This document shows positions 37,340-44,775 of a DNA stretch of 64,000 nucleotides, piece by piece. Source of the DNA: Streptomyces sp. NBC_01481. Lineage in GTDB: Bacteria > Actinomycetota > Actinomycetes > Streptomycetales > Streptomycetaceae. The notes beneath the pieces are model-generated. The model ran no database searches. It worked only from the letters and a program-made list of their open reading frames with translations, and was not told the DNA's origin. The position numbers and the translations under genes are program-made. Each line of letters opens with the position of its first letter. The first letter of the stretch is position 1. The stretch lies in NCBI RefSeq assembly GCF_026339995.1, contig NZ_JAPEPT010000006.1:248001-312000 (forward strand), given 5' to 3'.

Positions 37340-38365
37340 ATGCGCATTGGTGTGCTCACCTCCGGCGGCGACTGCCCCGGTCTGAACGCCGTCATCCGCT
37401 CCGTCGTACACCGCGCCGTCGTCGACCACGGCGACGAGGTCATCGGCTTCCACGACGGCTGGAAGGGCCTTCTGGAGTGCGACTACCGAAAGCTCGACCT
37501 TGACGCGGTCGGCGGCATTCTCGCTCGCGGCGGCACGATTCTCGGCTCCTCCCGCGTCCAGCCCGCGCATCTGCGCGACGGTGTGGAGCGGGCCAAGGGC
37601 CATGTCGCCGAGCTCGGTCTCGACGCGATCATCCCGATCGGCGGCGAAGGCACCCTCAAGGCCGCCAACCTCCTCTCCGAGGCCGGGCTGCCGATCGTGG
37701 GCGTCCCGAAGACGATCGACAACGACATCGCGTCGACCGATGTCACCTTCGGCTTCGACACCGCCGTCGGCGTCGCCACCGAGGCCCTCGACCGGCTGAA
37801 GACCACCGCCGAGTCGCACCAGCGGGTGCTGATCGTCGAGGTCATGGGCCGCCACACGGGCTGGATCGCACTCCACTCCGGCATGGCCGCGGGCGCGCAC
37901 GCCATTGTGGTGCCCGAGCGTCCCTTCGACATCGATGAGCTGACCAAGCGGGTCGGCGAGCGCTTCTCGGCGGGCAAGAAGTTCGCGATCGTCGTGGTGG
38001 CGGAGGGCGCCAAGCCGCGCGAGGGCTCGATGAAGTTCAACGAGGGCGGCAAGGACATCTACGGGCACGAGCGCTTCGCAGGCGTGGCCCAGCAGCTCGC
38101 TGTCGAGCTGGAGCAGCGGCTCGGCAAGGAGGCTCGTGCGGTGATCCTCGGCCATGTCCAGCGCGGCGGAACCCCGACCGCGTACGACCGAGTGCTCGCC
38201 ACGCGCTTCGGCTGGCATGCCGTGGAGGCCGCGCACCGCGGTGAGTTCGGCATGATGACGGCGCTGCGCGGCACGGACATCACGATGGTGCCGCTGGCCG
38301 AGGCCGTGGAGACGCTGAAGACCGTCCCGGCCGAGCGTTATGCCGAGGCGGAGTGCGTGCTCTGA
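37340..38365 (+). CDS. pfkA: 6-phosphofructokinase
   Basis: 341 residues, standard length for the actinobacterial group. Motifs: MRIGVLTSGGDCPGLNA at the start, PIGGEGTLKAA (Gly at the position that tells ATP from pyrophosphate use), PKTIDNDIASTDVTFGFDTA with catalytic TIDND, and VMGRHTGWIA. This suits fructose-6-phosphate plus ATP to fructose 1,6-bisphosphate, though the Lys in PKTIDND, shared with mixed-substrate group members, makes nucleotide use less certain. It is preceded by AAAGG and followed by a strong terminator, so it is probably monocistronic. Confidence 0.94.
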   Translation: MRIGVLTSGGDCPGLNAVIRSVVHRAVVDHGDEVIGFHDGWKGLLECDYRKLDLDAVGGILARGGTILGSSRVQPAHLRDGVERAKGHVAELGLDAIIPIGGEGTLKAANLLSEAGLPIVGVPKTIDNDIASTDVTFGFDTAVGVATEALDRLKTTAESHQRVLIVEVMGRHTGWIALHSGMAAGAHAIVVPERPFDIDELTKRVGERFSAGKKFAIVVVAEGAKPREGSMKFNEGGKDIYGHERFAGVAQQLAVELEQRLGKEARAVILGHVQRGGTPTAYDRVLATRFGWHAVEAAHRGEFGMMTALRGTDITMVPLAEAVETLKTVPAERYAEAECVL

Positions 38366-38383
38366 CTCGGTAGCAAACGACTG

Positions 38384-38421
38384 GAACCGCCCCCGGCCGC
38401 AGCAACGGCCGGGGGCGGTTC
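38384..38421 (+). terminator. Hairpin after pfkA
   Basis: GAACCGCCCCCGGCCG and CGGCCGGGGGCGGTTC, 16 bp perfect, with a 6-nt loop, 19 bp after the pfkA stop. The stem is followed by TAGTCT, too short to be a U-tract, but stability is very high. Confidence 0.9.
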
Positions 38422-38462
38422 TAGTCTGGTCCGGACAACAAGCGCGAATCGGGAGCGAGCGG

Positions 38463-39416
38463 ATGGATCACAGCGGGCACGGCATGACGATGGATCTGCC
38501 GCCGTTCACGCTGGGGCGGGGGCTCGAGTTCTCACCGGACCCGTTCTTTCTCGTCGGCTGTCTGCTGGCACTCGGCCTGTACGGCTGGGGCGTGCTGCGG
38601 CTGCGCAGGCGCGGGGACAGCTGGCCGGTCGGCCGGACCGTCTGCTTCACGGTCGGCGTGCTGAGCGTGGCCCTGGTGATGTGCACCAAGCTCAATGACT
38701 ACGGCATGGTCATGTTCAGCGTGCACATGGTGCAGCACATGGTGATCAGCATGCTCTCCCCCATCGTGCTGCTGCTCGGGGCGCCGGTGACGCTGGCGCT
38801 GCGCGCGCTGCCGGTCGCCAGCCGTCGCGGCAGCAAGGGGCCGCGCGAGCTGCTGCTGGCCCTGCTGCACAGCCGCTACATGCGGATCGTCACGCACCCG
38901 GCCTTCACGATCCCGCTGTTCATCGCGAGCCTGTACGGGCTCTATTTCAGCCCCCTCTTCGACTTCCTGATGGAGTCCAGGCCGGGGCATGTGGCGATGA
39001 TGGTGCACTTCCTCGCGGTCGGCCTCGTATTCTTCTGGCCGATCATGGGCATTGACCCGGGGCCGCACCGGCCGGGCTATGTGATCCGGATGCTGGAGCT
39101 CTTCGCGGGCATGCCGTTCCACGCGTTCTTCGGCATCGCCCTGATGATGGCGACCGAGCCGATGATCAGCGCGTACAGGAATCCGCCGGCCTCGCTCGGC
39201 ATCGACGCGCTCACCGACCAGAACGCGGCAGGCGGTATCGCCTGGGCCTTCAGCGAGATCCCGTCCGTGCTGGTGCTGATCGCGCTGGTCTTCCAGTGGT
39301 ACGGCTCCGAACAACGCCAGGCCAAGCGCATGGACCGGGCCGCGGACCGGGACGGCGACAAGGATCTCGCGGCGTACAACGCGTATCTCGCCTCGCTCCA
39401 GGCACGCGGACGGTAA
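38463..39416 (+). CDS. CtaG-like (caa3-type) cytochrome c oxidase assembly protein
   Basis: 317 residues with about seven membrane helices. The N-terminal MDHSGHGMTMD is Met/His-rich and could bind copper outside the membrane. Family motifs: HMVQHMVISMLSPIVLLLGA, VTHPAFTIPLFIASLYGLYF, HFLAVGLVFFWPIMGIDPGP and MPFHAFFGIALMM. It probably helps insert copper into the terminal oxidase. The start follows GGGAGCGAGCGG. It is bounded by the pfkA terminator and a small membrane-protein gene. Exact biochemistry of this family is unproved. Confidence 0.85.
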   Translation: MDHSGHGMTMDLPPFTLGRGLEFSPDPFFLVGCLLALGLYGWGVLRLRRRGDSWPVGRTVCFTVGVLSVALVMCTKLNDYGMVMFSVHMVQHMVISMLSPIVLLLGAPVTLALRALPVASRRGSKGPRELLLALLHSRYMRIVTHPAFTIPLFIASLYGLYFSPLFDFLMESRPGHVAMMVHFLAVGLVFFWPIMGIDPGPHRPGYVIRMLELFAGMPFHAFFGIALMMATEPMISAYRNPPASLGIDALTDQNAAGGIAWAFSEIPSVLVLIALVFQWYGSEQRQAKRMDRAADRDGDKDLAAYNAYLASLQARGR

Positions 39417-39490
39417 CCGGGCAGTAGCGCGAGGCCCACTTCACGGGTGACCATGAGGTCGACGGCCGCAGCCGTCGGAGGAGGGCGCGC

Positions 39491-39649
39491 ATGTCCGGAT
39501 CCACGAAGGCGATGGGAGTGCTCACCGTCGGGACCCTGGTGGTCGTGACGGCGTACACAGCGGCACTCGGAAGCAATGGCTGGCTCTGGTTCGGCTGGGT
39601 GGTGCTCGGCCTGGTGACGATCGGAGTGATCGCTTCGCGCGGCAACTGA
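39491..39649 (+). CDS. Small two-helix membrane protein, 52 residues
   Basis: A short ORF starting MSGSTKAMGVLTVGTLVVVT and ending FGWVVLGLVTIGVIASRGN. It has two hydrophobic segments (about residues 8-26 and 31-48) linked by a short Asn/Trp-rich turn (GSNGWLWFGW). GGAGGAGGGCGCGC stands upstream as ribosome site. Third positions are GC-rich as in neighbours, which supports real coding. It lies 74 bp after the CtaG-like gene in the same direction, so it could be part of oxidase assembly, but its function is unknown. Confidence 0.7.
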   Translation: MSGSTKAMGVLTVGTLVVVTAYTAALGSNGWLWFGWVVLGLVTIGVIASRGN

Positions 39650-39674
39650 CGGGGAGCACCGGGGACGGAGCCGC

Positions 39675-39777
39675 TCAGAAGCGGTGGACGTCCCCGGTCG
39701 CCGCGTCGAATTCGCAGCCGTTGGCGAAGGTCTTGTGCCAGGCAGTGGGGCGGCCGCGCCAGGTGCCGGTGCGTGCT
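39675..39777 (-). pseudogene. C-terminal remnant of a subtilisin-inhibitor (SSI)-like gene
   Basis: Read on the minus strand this ends GTWRGRPTAWHKTFANGCEF then DAATGDVHRF, stop. That fits the last 30 or so residues of Streptomyces subtilisin inhibitors (...GVWQG..., ..FANECELNA..GSVF.F), including the conserved Cys and F. The frame upstream (39776 to 40007) is a MITE-like element with perfect terminal repeats, and no signal peptide or reactive-site part could be found beyond it. The gene is therefore an inactive fragment, truncated where the element now sits. Confidence 0.6.
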
Positions 39778-40007
39778 GGGGCGTGTTTGAGAAGTAGCGC
39801 CGTCCGCCCGAAGGGCGGGCCCCGCGGCGTCTGGTGCGTGCAATCGCAAGGCGGTGGGGGCACCCCCGGACGAAGTCTGGGGGAGATCGCCCTCGTACTG
39901 GACGTACTTGGGCGACTCCGACAACACCGCGAGTGCGCATGCCAGGCGTCGCGGGGTGGGGGTACCTCCCAGGCGTCTGGGGGAGCGACTTCTCAAACAC
40001 GCCCCAG
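39776..40007. repeat. MITE-like element with 20-bp perfect terminal repeats
   Basis: 232 bp, left end CTGGGGCGTGTTTGAGAAGT, right end its exact reverse complement. There is no transposase gene inside. It shares a core (TGGTGCGTGCAATCGCAAGG) with the elements at 27030 and 41675 and hairpin modules (39863-39885; TGGGGGTACCTCCCA at 39957) with the large palindrome at 34253. The flanks show no clear target duplication. It interrupts or replaces the 5' part of a subtilisin-inhibitor-like gene. Confidence 0.85.
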
Positions 40008-40079
40008 GCGCCGCGCGGCCGGACCGCGCGTACGGGCGGTGCGAATCGCCCGTACGGCTCCCGCGCGTGGCCCCTGCCG

Positions 40080-40622
40080 TCATCCGACCCCGGCGGGCGC
40101 GACGGCGCGGTCCGGCTCGCGGACCTTCGCCGGCACCGCGGGCACCTCGTCCTCGGGGAACGCCAGGCTCCTCGGCAGCGGCTTGAACTCGCGGACGGGC
40201 GGCATCGAGACCGGCGCGGTACGAAGGACACGCTGGACTTCCTTGACACGACGGCTGAACCAGATCACCTTGCCGGTGGCTGTGCCGCACGTGCCCCAGC
40301 TGTCGCTGAGCACGGCGACCGTGGCCAGTCCGCCCTTCTTGGGGGAGGAACTGGTCACCCGCGGCATCCTGCGGTCCTTGTCCGCGACGGATGCGATCAG
40401 ATGCCTGCCCGTCCAGCGCAGCTCCACCACGCAGGTCTTGTCGCCCTTCACATGGTGGACGACGTTGCCGACGAGTTCGTCGACCGCGCGGCATACCGGT
40501 GCAATGTGGTCCTCGAGACTCCAGTACCGAAGATGCGCTGCGAGAATGCGCCGGATCTGGGGAATCCGTTCTGTCGATGCCTGCACTTCCAAGGTGTAGC
40601 GGCAGGCGGCCGTGACATGCAT
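40080..40622 (-). CDS. RsbW/anti-sigma-type histidine-kinase-like ATPase
   Basis: 180 residues. The N-box reads CRAVDELVGNVVHHV and the G-box-like GGLATVAVLSDSWGTCG, defining a HATPase_c_2 domain of the kind found in anti-sigma regulators and serine kinases. A tail of about 50 residues rich in Pro and Arg follows and shows no known domain. The start MHVTAACRYTLEVQASTERI follows a weak ribosome site. It is divergent from plsC across a 293-bp gap. No anti-anti-sigma or sigma gene lies next to it, so its target is not visible. Confidence 0.8.
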   Translation of the reverse strand: MHVTAACRYTLEVQASTERIPQIRRILAAHLRYWSLEDHIAPVCRAVDELVGNVVHHVKGDKTCVVELRWTGRHLIASVADKDRRMPRVTSSSPKKGGLATVAVLSDSWGTCGTATGKVIWFSRRVKEVQRVLRTAPVSMPPVREFKPLPRSLAFPEDEVPAVPAKVREPDRAVAPAGVG

Positions 40623-40915
40623 GACCGTTACTCCTCACCGCGACCTGGTCAGCTCTTCGGCTAGGGACCCCCGAGTGCGAAGAGTGAGCAAGTGTCGCTT
40701 CTGGGTCACCAACAAGATTGACCTCGGGTGGCCGAGACCGCAACACATCGCCCATGCGGAGCAAGCGACAGCGGTGGGCGTCCAGTCGTCACCATTCCGG
40801 CCCCGGACGCTTACGCCCGGTAAGACGTGCACCTAGACTGACCCCCCGGCGTGCCCGATGACCTGGCACAACGCAGCCCTGAAGCCGATCCGGACCAAGT
40901 GAGGAGCACCCTCAA
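40623..40915. other. Divergent control region, no gene
   Basis: 293 bp between the anti-sigma-type ATPase gene and plsC. I see no convincing gene, RNA or repeat. A candidate plsC promoter is listed separately. The region is less GC-rich in its middle (AAGATTGACCTCGGG, CAACACATCGCCC) than the flanking coding DNA, in keeping with a control region. Confidence 0.6.
40811..40839 (+). promoter_or_regulatory. Candidate HrdB-type promoter for plsC
   Basis: TTACGC and TAGACT are separated by 17 bp (consensus TTGACN, 16-18 bp, TANNNT). The predicted start would lie some 70 bp before the TTG start of plsC. The -35 box is weak, so this is a tentative call. Confidence 0.35.
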
Positions 40916-41623
40916 TTGTTCTATTACGTGCTCAAATACGTCATTCTGGGGCCGCTGTTGCGGTTGCTGTTCCGGCCCAGGATCGAGGGACTCGAGCACA
41001 TCCCCGCAGAGGGCGCGGCCATCGTCGCGGGCAATCACCTGTCGTTCTCGGACCACTTCCTGATGCCCGCGATCATCAAGCGGCGCATCACCTTCCTCGC
41101 GAAGGCGGAGTACTTCACCGGGCCGGGCCTGAAGGGCCGGCTGACCGCCGCCTTCTTCCACAGCGCCGGGCAGATCCCGGTCGACCGCTCCGGCAAGGAG
41201 GCGGGCCAGGCGGCGATCCGTGAGGGGCTCGGGGTGCTGAGCAAGGGCGAGCTGCTGGGGATCTACCCCGAGGGCACGCGTTCGCACGACGGCAGGCTCT
41301 ACAAGGGCAAGGTCGGCGTCGCCGTGATGGCACTGCGGGCCGGGGTACCGGTCGTGCCGTGCGCCATGGTGGGCACCTTCGAGATCCAGCCGCCCGGGCA
41401 GGTCCTGCCGAAGATCAAGCGGGTCACCGTGCGGTTCGGGGAGCCACTGGAGTTCTCCCGGTACGCGGGCATGGAGAACGAGAAGGCCGCCATCCGCGCG
41501 ATCACCGACGAGATCATGTACGCGATCCTCGAACTGTCCGGCCAGGAGTACGTGGACCGCTACGCGGCCGAGGTCAAGGCGGAGCTGGAGCCGGTGAAGA
41601 AGTTCCCGCGGCGAAGAAGCTGA
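40916..41623 (+). CDS. plsC: 1-acylglycerol-3-phosphate acyltransferase (PlsC family)
   Basis: 235 residues, starting at TTG 40916 (MFYYVLKYVILGPLLRLLF) with GTGAGGAG upstream; a GTG four codons on is the alternative. The Hx4D motif is in GNHLSFSDHFLMP, the second block in FHSAGQIPVDRSGK, and EGTRSHDGRLYKGKVG gives the phosphate-binding EGTRS. It acylates lysophosphatidic acid in phospholipid synthesis at the membrane. A repeat element starts 52 bp after the stop. Other acyltransferase substrates, such as lysophospholipids, are possible for this family. Confidence 0.88.
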   Translation: MFYYVLKYVILGPLLRLLFRPRIEGLEHIPAEGAAIVAGNHLSFSDHFLMPAIIKRRITFLAKAEYFTGPGLKGRLTAAFFHSAGQIPVDRSGKEAGQAAIREGLGVLSKGELLGIYPEGTRSHDGRLYKGKVGVAVMALRAGVPVVPCAMVGTFEIQPPGQVLPKIKRVTVRFGEPLEFSRYAGMENEKAAIRAITDEIMYAILELSGQEYVDRYAAEVKAELEPVKKFPRRRS

Positions 41624-41674
41624 GAGCGGATCCGCGCTCGGTGAACCGCTCTGGGCCCGGTGTCCGCCCCGCGC

Positions 41675-41896
41675 CTAGGGCCTGTCGTTTGGATCAGGCC
41701 GGATCAGTGAGCGGCCCGCCGCGGAGCGGCTGATGTCACTGTGGTGCGTGCGATCGCAAGGCGGAGGAAGGAGCCGACGCGGAGCGTCGGCGACTGACGC
41801 AACGCAGCATGGGGGCACCTCCCGTGCCCGAAGGGCTACGGGGGAGTGCGTGCCAGGGGCACGCGAACCCGGCAAGATCCGAACGACAGGCCCTAG
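41675..41896. repeat. MITE-like dispersed repeat, copy 2
   Basis: 222 bp with CTAG at both ends followed by 17-bp inverted repeats differing at one base (GGCCTGTCGTTTGGATC at left against GGCCTGTCGTTCGGATC read inward from the right). Non-coding. The core matches the element at 27030 (GATCGCAAGGCGGAGGA, CGACGCGGAGCGTCGGCG). It also holds TGGGGGCACCTCCCG (41810), a version of the hairpin module in the 34253 and 39776 repeats. Its right end stands only 10 bp before the next gene's ATG. Confidence 0.85.
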
Positions 41897-41906
41897 CGTG
41901 CCTCGT

Positions 41907-42965
41907 ATGACCAAGGGAAGCGCAGTTGTACTGGGAGCGACAGGACAGGTGGGGCGGGCCGCGGTGCGCGCCCTCGCCGCGGACGGCTGGGAGGTACGGG
42001 CGCTCTCGCGCGGCGGCGGCCGGGACGGGAGCTGGCCGGAGGGGGTGCGCGCGGTGCGCGCCGACCGGGAGGACGACGCGGCGCTGGCCGCGGCGCTCGG
42101 CGACGGCTGCGACGTGCTGGTGGACATGGTCGCCTACGGGAGCGGCCACGGACGGCAGTTGAAGGGTTTCGCGGACCGGATCGGTTCGGCGGTCGTGATC
42201 TCCAGTGGCGCGGTGTACGCGGACGACGAGGGACGCAGCTTCGACACCCAGGGCGAGCCGGGCGGCTTTCCCCGCTACCCGGTGCCGATCCCGGAGACCC
42301 AGCCCATCGTCCCGGCCGGGGAAGCGAGTTACAGCACCCGCAAGGTGGCCCTGGAGCAGGAGCTGCTGGCGGCGGGCGCGGCTCTGCCGACGACGCTGCT
42401 GCGCGCGGGCGCGATCCATGGACCGTACTGCCGCACCCCGCGTGAGCTGTACTTCGTGAAGCGGGCACTGGACGGCCGCCCGGTACGGGTGCTGGCGTAC
42501 GGCGGCCGCAGCCGGTTCCATCCGGTGCATGTCGCCAATCTCGCCGAGCTGATCCGGCTCGCGGCCCGGACGCCGGGCTCGCGGGTGCTCAACGCCGGTG
42601 ATCCCGAGTCGCCGACGGTCGCCGAGATCGGCGCGGCCATCGACCGGGTGCTCGGCCACCGGAGCGAGAGCGTACTGCTGGAGGGCGGCCCGCCCAGCGA
42701 CTCCGTCGGCAAGACGCCCTGGACGGCAGAGCATTCGGTCGTGTACGACATGGCGGCAGCCGAACTCGAGCTGGGCTACCGGGCCGTGACGAGCTACGAA
42801 GACTCCCTGCCCGCGACCGTCGAGTGGCTCGCCGGGCAGCTGAGCGGCAGGGAATGGACGGACGCCTTCCCGAAGATGGCCGCGCAGTACGCTCCGCACG
42901 GCGACCTCTTCGCGTATGCGGAGGAGGACGCGTGGCTGGGGGAACACGGCCGGGGAGCGAACTGA
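41907..42965 (+). CDS. NAD-dependent epimerase/dehydratase (extended SDR)
   Basis: 352 residues starting MTKGSAVVLGATGQVGRAAV, with the GATGQVG form of the dinucleotide-binding glycine motif. The catalytic block appears as VVISSGAVYADDE (Ser) and the active-site YSTRKVALEQEL in YxxxK form (Tyr-Ser-Thr-Arg-Lys). The rest is typical of sugar-nucleotide or isoflavone-reductase-like SDRs; substrate unknown. A MITE-like repeat ends 10 bp upstream, leaving no good ribosome site (CGTGCCTCGTATG). Expression may therefore start leaderless or from inside the repeat. A hairpin terminator follows. Confidence 0.82.
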   Translation: MTKGSAVVLGATGQVGRAAVRALAADGWEVRALSRGGGRDGSWPEGVRAVRADREDDAALAAALGDGCDVLVDMVAYGSGHGRQLKGFADRIGSAVVISSGAVYADDEGRSFDTQGEPGGFPRYPVPIPETQPIVPAGEASYSTRKVALEQELLAAGAALPTTLLRAGAIHGPYCRTPRELYFVKRALDGRPVRVLAYGGRSRFHPVHVANLAELIRLAARTPGSRVLNAGDPESPTVAEIGAAIDRVLGHRSESVLLEGGPPSDSVGKTPWTAEHSVVYDMAAAELELGYRAVTSYEDSLPATVEWLAGQLSGREWTDAFPKMAAQYAPHGDLFAYAEEDAWLGEHGRGAN

Positions 42966-43000
42966 TCGCGTAGCACCACGCCTTGGGCAGGTCGATCGAA

Positions 43001-43032
43001 AGGAGGGGCGGCCGGAACCGGCCGCCCCTCCT
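43001..43032. terminator. Hairpin between epimerase and aminopeptidase genes
   Basis: AGGAGGGGCGGCCGG and CCGGCCGCCCCTCCT are perfect 15-bp arms with only AA between. It lies between two convergent gene ends and can serve both directions. Confidence 0.85.
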
Positions 43033-43048
43033 CCGTATCGGCTGTGAC

Positions 43049-44626
43049 CTACGGCTTCGGCGTGGCGTGCGGGGTGCACGTCACGTCGCTGCTGTCCAGC
43101 GTGCCGCTGACCAGGTAGGCGTCCACCCGCTGGTTGATGCACGGGTTGACCAGACCGGTCACACCGTGCGAACCGGCGTCCTTCTCGATGATCAGACGCG
43201 AGCCCTTGAGCCGCTTGTGCAGCTCGACGGCGCCCTCGAAGGGAGTGGCGGCGTCACGGGTCGACTGCACGATGAGCACCGGCGGCAGACCCTTGCCCGT
43301 CTTCACGTGCAGCGGGTTCTGCTGCTTGGACGACCACGTGGCGCACGGAAGGTTCATCCAGGCGTTGGCCCACGTCATGAACGGGTAGTCCTTGTGGAGC
43401 CGGGTGTTGTCCCGGTCCCACTTCTTCCAGCTGGTCGGCCACTTGGCGTCCGCGCACTCGACGGCCGTGTAGACGGCGTTGCCGTTCTCCGAGGCGATGT
43501 TGCCCTTGGTGTCGGACAGGTCGGGCGCCGCGGCGTCGACCAGTGCCTGGGTGTCACCCGCGAGGTACTTGCTCCAGGTCTGGGTGACGGGCACCCAGGA
43601 GGAGTCGTAGTACGGCGCGCTCTGGAAGAAGCTGATGAGCTCCGCCGGTCCGACGACCCCGCCGAGGGGGCTCTTCTTGGCGGTGGCCCGCAGCTTCAGC
43701 CACTGCTGCTCGACCTTCTCGGGGGTGTCCCCGATGTGGAAGGTCGCGTCATTCTTGGCGACCCAGGCCTTCCAGTCGTTCCAGCGCATCTGGAAGGCGA
43801 CGTCCTGGTCGAGGTTGGCCTCGTACCAGATCTTCTCCCGCGAGGGGTTGACGACGCTGTCGACGATCATCCGGCGCACATGGCCCGGGAAGAGCGTCGC
43901 GTAGACCGCGCCGATGTAGGTGCCGTAGGAGACGCCCAGGAAGTTGAGCTTCTTCTCACCGAGGGCGGCCCGGACAACGTCCAGGTCGCGCGCGGTGTTC
44001 GGCGTGGTCATGTGCGGCAGCATCCAGCCGCTGCGCTCGGCGCACCCGTCCGCGTACTCAGCGGCAAGCTTGCGCTGGGCGCGCTTGTCGGCCTCGCTGT
44101 CGGGCACCGGGTCGGCCTTCGGCGCCTTCACGAACTCCTGCGGGTCGACGCAGGAGATGGGGGCCGAGTGGCCCACACCCCGAGGGTCGAAGCCGACGAA
44201 GTCGTACGCCTTGGACGCGTTGACCCAGAGCGGGTTCTTGTTGGTGACCCGGGTCGGGAAGCGCATGCCCGAGCCGCCGGGGCCGCCCGGGTTGTAGATC
44301 AGGGCTCCCTGGCGCTCGGCCTTGGTGCCGGTGTTGCCTATTCGGTCGACGGCAATCTTGATCTGCTTGCCGTTGGGGCGTGCGTAGTCGAGCGGCACGC
44401 TCACCCATCCGCACTGGATGGGTTTGGCAAATCCCCAGTCCGCCGGGCAGTCCGCCCAGTCGATCCCCTTCTTCGCAGCCCGCTCCGCGGCGACCTGAAC
44501 ACCACGTGCCTCGGACCAACCGCTGTGACTGCCGGTGGCGTTGGCTGCCGGAGCGGTGATCGCGCCCGTGATGAGGGTGCCCGCGATCAGAGTGCCGGCC
44601 GAGCCGAGCACTGCTGTGCGTCTCAC
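43049..44626 (-). CDS. tap: Secreted tripeptidyl aminopeptidase (Tap/SlpD-type)
   Basis: 525 residues with a signal peptide (MRRTAVLGSAGTLIAGTLIT, Ala-rich, cleavage near ANA). Alpha/beta-hydrolase domain: IYNPGGPGGSGMRFP oxyanion loop, nucleophile in FLGVSYGTYIGAVYAT (GxSxG), and C-terminal Asp and His in QSTRDAATPFEGA and DAGSHGVTGLVNP. It removes tripeptides from secreted proteins and is the classic companion of subtilisin inhibitors and mycelial proteases. A dyad upstream (44712) resembles the TetR site at 33398. The urease operon begins beyond a 149-bp gap. Confidence 0.93.
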   Translation of the reverse strand: MRRTAVLGSAGTLIAGTLITGAITAPAANATGSHSGWSEARGVQVAAERAAKKGIDWADCPADWGFAKPIQCGWVSVPLDYARPNGKQIKIAVDRIGNTGTKAERQGALIYNPGGPGGSGMRFPTRVTNKNPLWVNASKAYDFVGFDPRGVGHSAPISCVDPQEFVKAPKADPVPDSEADKRAQRKLAAEYADGCAERSGWMLPHMTTPNTARDLDVVRAALGEKKLNFLGVSYGTYIGAVYATLFPGHVRRMIVDSVVNPSREKIWYEANLDQDVAFQMRWNDWKAWVAKNDATFHIGDTPEKVEQQWLKLRATAKKSPLGGVVGPAELISFFQSAPYYDSSWVPVTQTWSKYLAGDTQALVDAAAPDLSDTKGNIASENGNAVYTAVECADAKWPTSWKKWDRDNTRLHKDYPFMTWANAWMNLPCATWSSKQQNPLHVKTGKGLPPVLIVQSTRDAATPFEGAVELHKRLKGSRLIIEKDAGSHGVTGLVNPCINQRVDAYLVSGTLDSSDVTCTPHATPKP

Positions 44627-44711
44627 GTAGAACTCCCCCTTCTGTTGTCGAGTTCTCCGGGGGATCCTTTCGTCTGTGGGGCTGCCGGGAACAGGTCGTA
44701 CTGGTGTTTCT

Positions 44712-44736
44712 TTACCGAACCAATACCGGTAAGTAG
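44712..44736. promoter_or_regulatory. Dyad upstream of tap with a TACCGGTAAGTAG half-site
   Basis: TTACCG and CGGTAA are perfect 6-bp arms. The right half TACCGGTAAGTAG (44724-44736) differs at one base from TACCGGCAAGTAG at 33419-33431 in the TetR/acyl-CoA dehydrogenase gap. A common regulator is possible but unproved. Confidence 0.4.
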
Positions 44737-44775
44737 TGTCCCGTTCAGCGGTACAGCGAAATCACCTGGTTCGCC

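Noticed and set aside
37340..38365. Pyrophosphate-dependent phosphofructokinase
   Set aside because: The GGEGT block has Gly at the position where Asp marks pyrophosphate enzymes, so ATP use is more likely, although Lys in PKTIDND keeps some doubt.
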